In this document: piece by piece, positions 5,634 to 8,820 of the stretch
How the letters are laid out: every line of letters begins with the position of its first letter
How positions within the stretch are numbered: the first letter of the stretch is position 1
From: DASYYE01 sp035946955
GTDB lineage: Bacteria > Actinomycetota > Actinomycetes > Streptosporangiales > Streptosporangiaceae
Reading direction: 5' to 3'
DNA length: 8,820 nt
NCBI GenBank assembly: GCA_035946955.1
Contig: DASYYE010000132.1
Coordinates: forward strand, 1 to 8,820
Position numbers and translations under genes: made by a program
Notes under the pieces: model-generated
Databases searched by the model: none
What the model saw: only the letters and a program-made list of their open reading frames with translations
What the model was told of the DNA's origin: nothing

Positions 5634-5903
5634 GTGCCGCTGGACACAACTGTCAAGAAGGAGATCATCGCCGAGCATGCGGCCAGTGAGGGTGACACCG
5701 GTTCACCGGAGGTCCAGGTCGCGCTACTGACCAGGCGTATCAACGATCTCACCGAGCACTTGCGGATGCACAAGCACGACCACCACAGCAGGCGTGGCCT
5801 GCTCCTGCTCGTGGGCCGGCGTCGGCGCCTGCTGAAGTACCTCATGCGCAAGGACATCACGCGATACCGCGCCATCATTCAGAAGCTGGGCTTGCGCCGG
5901 TAG
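5634..5903 (+). CDS. rpsO: Small ribosomal subunit protein uS15
   Basis: S15 binds the three-way junction of helices 20-22 in the central domain of 16S rRNA, early in 30S assembly, and contacts 23S rRNA in a bridge. The 89-residue length is exactly typical. The sequence shows the N-terminal helix TTVKKEIIAEHA, the signature DTGSPEVQVALLT, RINDLTEHLRMHKHDHHSRRGLLLLVGRRRRLLKYL and the C-terminal ITRYRAIIQKLGLRR. The rRNA-contacting residues of the HDHHSRRGL region are present. Translation starts at GTG 5634, with AGGGG at 5621-5625 as ribosome-binding site 8 bases upstream. The family usually starts with M-(S/P)-L, which agrees. It is preceded by a structured leader and followed by pnp, the same order as in many bacteria. 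Confidence 0.99.
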   Translation: MPLDTTVKKEIIAEHAASEGDTGSPEVQVALLTRRINDLTEHLRMHKHDHHSRRGLLLLVGRRRRLLKYLMRKDITRYRAIIQKLGLRR

Positions 5904-6000
5904 GCTTCCTCGCAACGCAGGCTCTAACAAGGCAGGCACTATCTAGAACAGGGGAACGACATCCCGCGGCCCCGGTCACATCGGGTGCGGAGGGCTCCAG

Positions 6001-6087
6001 GGCCGGTCCTCGGTAGTGGTTCTCGGGTCTGGTCACGTGGCACTTGTGCCGCGTGACCGAGCCGAGGGCTTCAATCGAAGACCGGCC
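6001..6087 (+). other. Large rpsO–pnp intergenic stem-loop, candidate RNase III site
   Basis: An 87-base segment folds into one long interrupted hairpin. The outer stem is GGCCGGTC 6001-6008 with GACCGGCC 6080-6087 (8 bp, perfect). The middle stem is 6018-6026 with 6062-6070 (9 bp including G·U pairs; its core is CTCGG with CCGAG). The inner stem is GGTCACGTGGC 6031-6041 with GCCGCGTGACC 6048-6058 (11 bp, one U·G), with loop ACTTGT. Internal loops separate the stems. No T-run follows. In E. coli, and reported also in Streptomyces, a hairpin in this same spacer is cut by RNase III and takes part in pnp control. The position and fold fit that role; cleavage here is inference. CGGCCC 5967-5972 could compete by pairing with 6000-6005. 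Confidence 0.6.
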
Positions 6088-6101
6088 GGCAGCCAGTACC
6101 A

Positions 6102-6123
6102 GGCGCATCCCACCGGGTGCGCC
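6102..6123 (+). other. Short hairpin in pnp leader
   Basis: GGCGCA 6102-6107 pairs with TGCGCC 6118-6123, and CCC 6109-6111 with GGG 6115-6117, leaving T6108 as a bulge and ACC as loop: 9 bp in all. It stands between the large intergenic hairpin and the hairpin that holds the pnp ribosome-binding site. No function can be read from the sequence. Confidence 0.4.
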
Positions 6124-6141
6124 CAGGTGGCAGGCGGACGC

Positions 6142-6164
6142 GGGACCTCAGTCAAGGAGGTCTC
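6142..6164 (+). promoter_or_regulatory. Hairpin enclosing the pnp Shine-Dalgarno sequence
   Basis: GACCTC 6144-6149 pairs perfectly with GAGGTC 6157-6162, extended by G6143·U6163 and G6142-C6164, around the loop AGTCAAG. The near-perfect Shine-Dalgarno sequence AAGGAGG (6154-6160) has its GAGG inside the 3' arm, and CCTC acts as a built-in anti-Shine-Dalgarno. The GTG start lies five bases beyond the stem (6169). The arrangement suggests that pnp translation is held back unless the helix is opened. Whether a protein such as PNPase, another RNA or a translating ribosome does this is not known. Confidence 0.5.
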
Positions 6165-6168
6165 ACCC

Positions 6169-8535
6169 GTGGAGGGTGTGTATACCGCTGAAGCCGTCAT
6201 CGACAATGGCGAGTTCGGCAGCGTCACCATCAGATTCGAAACCGGGCGGCTCGCCCGGCAGGCCGCCGGTTCGGCGGTCGTTTACCTGGACAACGAGACT
6301 GTGGTGCTCTCTGCCACCACCGCCTCGAAACAGCCCAAAGAAGGGCTGGACTTCTTCCCGCTCACCGTGGATGTGGAGGAGCGGATGTACGCGGCGGGCC
6401 GGATCCCCGGCTCGTTCTTCCGCCGCGAAGGGCGGCCTTCCGAGGACGCCATCCTCACCTGCCGCCTGATCGACCGGCCGCTGCGCCCCTCGTTCGTCAA
6501 GGGACTGCGCAACGAGGTACAGGTGGTGGAGACAGTACTGGCGCTCCACCCGGAGCACCTCTACGACGTCGTGGCGATCAACGCCGCCTCGCTGTCCACC
6601 CAGCTCGCCGGCCTCCCGTTCTCCGGGCCGATCGGCGGGGTCCGGGTCGCCCTCATCAAGGGCCGGTGGGTGGCGTTCCCCACCCACCCGCAGCTTGAGG
6701 ACGCCACCTTCGACATGGTGGTCGCGGGCCGTGTGCTCGAGGACGGCGACGTCGCCATCATGATGGTCGAGGCCGAGTCCACGCCGCGGACCCTGGTCCT
6801 GCTCGCCGATGAGAGCACCGGCGCGGTGTCCCCGACCGAGGAGACCGTGGCCGAGGGCCTGGAGGCCGCCAAGCCCCACATCAAGCTGCTCTGTGAGATC
6901 CAGCAGCAGGTCGCGCGCGAGGCCGCCAAGGAGACCGCCGACTTCCCGGTGTTCGCCGACTACGAGCAGGACGTCTACGATGCCCTGGCCGGAGCGGTCT
7001 CCAGCGAGCTCGCCAAGGCGCTGACGGTCGCGGGCAAGCAGGAGCGGGAGACCGAGACCGACCGGGTCAAGGCGCTGGCGGTCGAGGCGCTTGCGGCCGA
7101 CTTCGAGGGCCGTGACAAGGAGGTCAGCGCCGCGTTCCGCTCGCTGACCAAGAAGCTCGTGCGTGAGCGCATCATCCGTGACGGGGTGCGCATCGACGGC
7201 CGCGGGCTCGTTGACATCCGGCGGCTGAGCGCGGAGGCGCAGGTGCTGCCCCGCGTGCATGGGTCGGCGCTGTTCGAGCGCGGTGAGACCCAGGTGCTGG
7301 GCGTGACCACGCTGAACATGCTGCGCATGGAGCAGATGATCGACACGCTCAACCCCGAGCGCACCAAGCGCTACATGCACAACTACAACATGCCGCCGTA
7401 CTCCACCGGTGAGACGGGGCGGGTGGGCTCGCCCAAGCGCCGCGAGATCGGGCATGGCGCGCTTGCCGAGCGCGCGGTCATCCCGGTGCTCCCCACGCGT
7501 GAGGAGTTCCCCTACGCGATCCGCCAGGTGTCCGAGGCCATCGGCTCCAACGGCTCCACCTCCATGGGGTCGGTGTGCGCGTCCACGATGTCGCTGCTGT
7601 CCGCGGGCGTGCCATTGCGGGACATGGTCGCGGGGATCGCGATGGGCCTGATCTACGAGGGCGGCCAGTACGTCACCCTGACCGACATCCTCGGTGCCGA
7701 AGACGCATTCGGCGACATGGACTTCAAGGTCGCGGGCACCAAGGACGTCATCACGGCGCTGCAGCTCGACACCAAGCTCGGCGGAATCCCGGCCTCGGTG
7801 CTCGCCGCGGCCCTGCGCCAGGCGCGGGCGGCCCGGCTGACGATCCTCGAGGTGATGCGCGAGGCCATCGACACTCCCGCCGAGATGAGCCCGTACGCAC
7901 CGCGGATCATCACGGTGAAGGTCCCGGTCGACAAGATCGGCGAAGTGATCGGCCCCAAGGGCAAGATGATCAACTCGATCCAGGAGGACACCGGAGCCGA
8001 GATCACGATCGAGGACGATGGCACGATCTACATCGGCGCCACCGACGGCCCATCGGCCGAGGCGGCACGTTCGGCCATCAACGCGATCGCCAACCCGCAC
8101 ATCCCCGAAGTCGGCGAGCGGTTCCTGGGCACGGTCGTGAAGACGACCACGTTCGGTGCGTTCGTGTCGCTGCTGCCCGGCAAGGACGGCCTGCTGCACA
8201 TCACCCAGATCCGCAAGCTGCACGGCGGTGCCCGGATCGAGAACGTCGACGACGTGGTCAAGGTCGGCGACAAGATCCAGGTGGAGATCAGAGAAGTGGA
8301 CGACCGGGGCAAGCTCTCGCTGGTTCCCGTCGAGGTCGTGGAGCGTGAGGCAGCGGCCGGGGAGTCCGGTGGTGACGACGGTGGCGGTCCATCGGGCGGC
8401 GGCCGGGACCACAACCGCGGCCACAGCCACCGCGACCGCGGTGACCGCCCCGAGCGGGACGACCACCGTGGCGGCAGCGACCAGAGTGACGGCCACCGCA
8501 CCCGCCACCGCGAGCGTCGGCGCCGCGAGCAGTGA
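6169..8535 (+). CDS. pnp: Polyribonucleotide nucleotidyltransferase (PNPase)
   Basis: PNPase degrades RNA 3'-5' by phosphorolysis and can add 3' tails; in Streptomyces it was also described as guanosine pentaphosphate synthetase (GpsI). The product has 788 residues from GTG 6169, chosen because AAGGAGG lies 8 bases upstream and family members begin near EGVYTAEAVID. Domains in order are: first RNase PH (FETGRLARQAAGSAVVY, GSFFRREGRPSE); an all-helical linker (about 240-330); second RNase PH with SNGSTSMGSVCAST and EDAFGDMDFKVAG, where Asp512, Asp518 and Lys520 match catalytic residues of the E. coli enzyme; KH (about 580-640, GPKG 595-598); S1 (about 648-720, FGAFVSLLPGKDGLLH); and a Gly/Arg/His/Asp-rich tail (731-788). 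The active site looks intact. The stop overlaps the next gene as GTGA. Confidence 0.98.
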   Translation: MEGVYTAEAVIDNGEFGSVTIRFETGRLARQAAGSAVVYLDNETVVLSATTASKQPKEGLDFFPLTVDVEERMYAAGRIPGSFFRREGRPSEDAILTCRLIDRPLRPSFVKGLRNEVQVVETVLALHPEHLYDVVAINAASLSTQLAGLPFSGPIGGVRVALIKGRWVAFPTHPQLEDATFDMVVAGRVLEDGDVAIMMVEAESTPRTLVLLADESTGAVSPTEETVAEGLEAAKPHIKLLCEIQQQVAREAAKETADFPVFADYEQDVYDALAGAVSSELAKALTVAGKQERETETDRVKALAVEALAADFEGRDKEVSAAFRSLTKKLVRERIIRDGVRIDGRGLVDIRRLSAEAQVLPRVHGSALFERGETQVLGVTTLNMLRMEQMIDTLNPERTKRYMHNYNMPPYSTGETGRVGSPKRREIGHGALAERAVIPVLPTREEFPYAIRQVSEAIGSNGSTSMGSVCASTMSLLSAGVPLRDMVAGIAMGLIYEGGQYVTLTDILGAEDAFGDMDFKVAGTKDVITALQLDTKLGGIPASVLAAALRQARAARLTILEVMREAIDTPAEMSPYAPRIITVKVPVDKIGEVIGPKGKMINSIQEDTGAEITIEDDGTIYIGATDGPSAEAARSAINAIANPHIPEVGERFLGTVVKTTTFGAFVSLLPGKDGLLHITQIRKLHGGARIENVDDVVKVGDKIQVEIREVDDRGKLSLVPVEVVEREAAAGESGGDDGGGPSGGGRDHNRGHSHRDRGDRPERDDHRGGSDQSDGHRTRHRERRRREQ

Positions 8536-8820
8536 GCGCGGCGCAGCGGCGGCCGGAAGCCGCCGGAGAAGCCGTGGTCCGCACAGTCCTCCCAGGCGGC
8601 CTGCGGGTCGTCACTGAGGCGCTGCCCAGTGTCCGCTCGGCAGCGTTCGGGATCTGGGCAGGCGTCGGCTCACGCGATGAGGACCGGTCGCACGCGGGAG
8701 CCACGCACTACCTGGAACACCTGCTGTTCAAGGGCACCAGCAAGCGCACCGCGCTGGACATCTCCGCGGAGATGGACGCGGTCGGCGGGGAGATGAACGC
8801 GTTCACCGCCAAGGAGTACA
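8532..8820 (+). CDS. M16 family zinc metallopeptidase, 3'-truncated by window edge
   Basis: This is the N-terminal 96 codons of an M16 (pitrilysin / mitochondrial processing peptidase-like) protease. The GTG at 8532 overlaps the pnp TGA by four bases, so it is probably translated by coupling with pnp. The fragment reads VVRTVLPGGLRVVTEALPSV, then SAAFGIWAGVGSRDE and GATHYLEHLLFKGT. HYLEH (residues 59-63, bases 8706-8720) is the inverted HxxEH zinc-binding motif, with His59 and His63 as ligands and Glu62 as the catalytic base. VGGEMNAFTAKEY follows, also typical. The third zinc ligand (Glu, about 70-80 residues after the motif) lies outside the window. No signal peptide is seen, so it is likely cytoplasmic. 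The substrate is unknown; a pnp neighbour of this family is common in actinobacteria and other Gram-positives. Confidence 0.94.
   Translation, partial: MSAAQRRPEAAGEAVVRTVLPGGLRVVTEALPSVRSAAFGIWAGVGSRDEDRSHAGATHYLEHLLFKGTSKRTALDISAEMDAVGGEMNAFTAKEY

Noticed and set aside
5925..5949. Candidate pnp promoter around TATCTAGAAC after rpsO
   Set aside because: It is AT-rich for the region, but there is no TAnnnT hexamer in a good context and no -35 at proper spacing.
6016..6168. N-terminal extension of PNPase starting at ATG 6016
   Set aside because: The extra 51 codons lie in the large intergenic stem and lack PNPase homology; the GTG at 6169 has an ideal Shine-Dalgarno sequence and matches the family start.
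6163..8508. 781-codon open frame on the minus strand opposite pnp
   Set aside because: It mirrors the codon bias of pnp in GC-rich DNA, has no recognisable domains, and the opposite strand clearly encodes PNPase.

Overview
The window is a high-GC stretch of a chromosomal translation and RNA-metabolism operon from an actinobacterium. The evidence is the strong G/C preference at third codon positions, frequent GTG starts, 4-base GTGA stop/start overlaps, actinobacterial-type IF-2, RibF, S15 and PNPase sequences, and the order infB–ylxP(DUF503)–rbfA–truB–ribF–rpsO–pnp–M16 peptidase. There is no DHH phosphoesterase or MATE gene between rbfA and truB, which fits Streptomyces- or Streptosporangiales-like lineages better than mycobacteria; this placement is an inference from gene order only.

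Layout. Positions 1-1929 hold the 3' part of infB (translation initiation factor IF-2; its start lies upstream). A strong imperfect hairpin follows the stop, then a DUF503/YlxP gene, rbfA and truB, which are tightly packed and overlap or are coupled. After truB the conserved order is interrupted between 3680 and 4510. This stretch holds a GA/CT-biased intergenic segment, a 45-bp fragment that duplicates part of ribF (the GFPTANL flavokinase motif), a DUF952 gene on the minus strand, and three 21-bp tandem repeats upstream of that gene. ribF then resumes on the plus strand with its own strong ribosome-binding site. Next come rpsO with a structured leader and a candidate extended -10 promoter, a 265-bp rpsO–pnp spacer with a very large stem-loop, and pnp, whose Shine-Dalgarno sequence lies in a small hairpin. 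An M16 zinc peptidase gene overlaps the pnp stop and runs off the right edge.

How the genes work together. IF-2, RbfA, TruB and S15 serve initiation, 30S maturation, tRNA modification and ribosome structure. PNPase degrades RNA, and RibF makes FMN and FAD. The ordinary core of the operon is well explained. The material worth a second look is the truB–ribF interruption and the RNA structures around rpsO and pnp. I found no CRISPR array, tRNA, rRNA, insertion sequence or obvious new multi-gene system.
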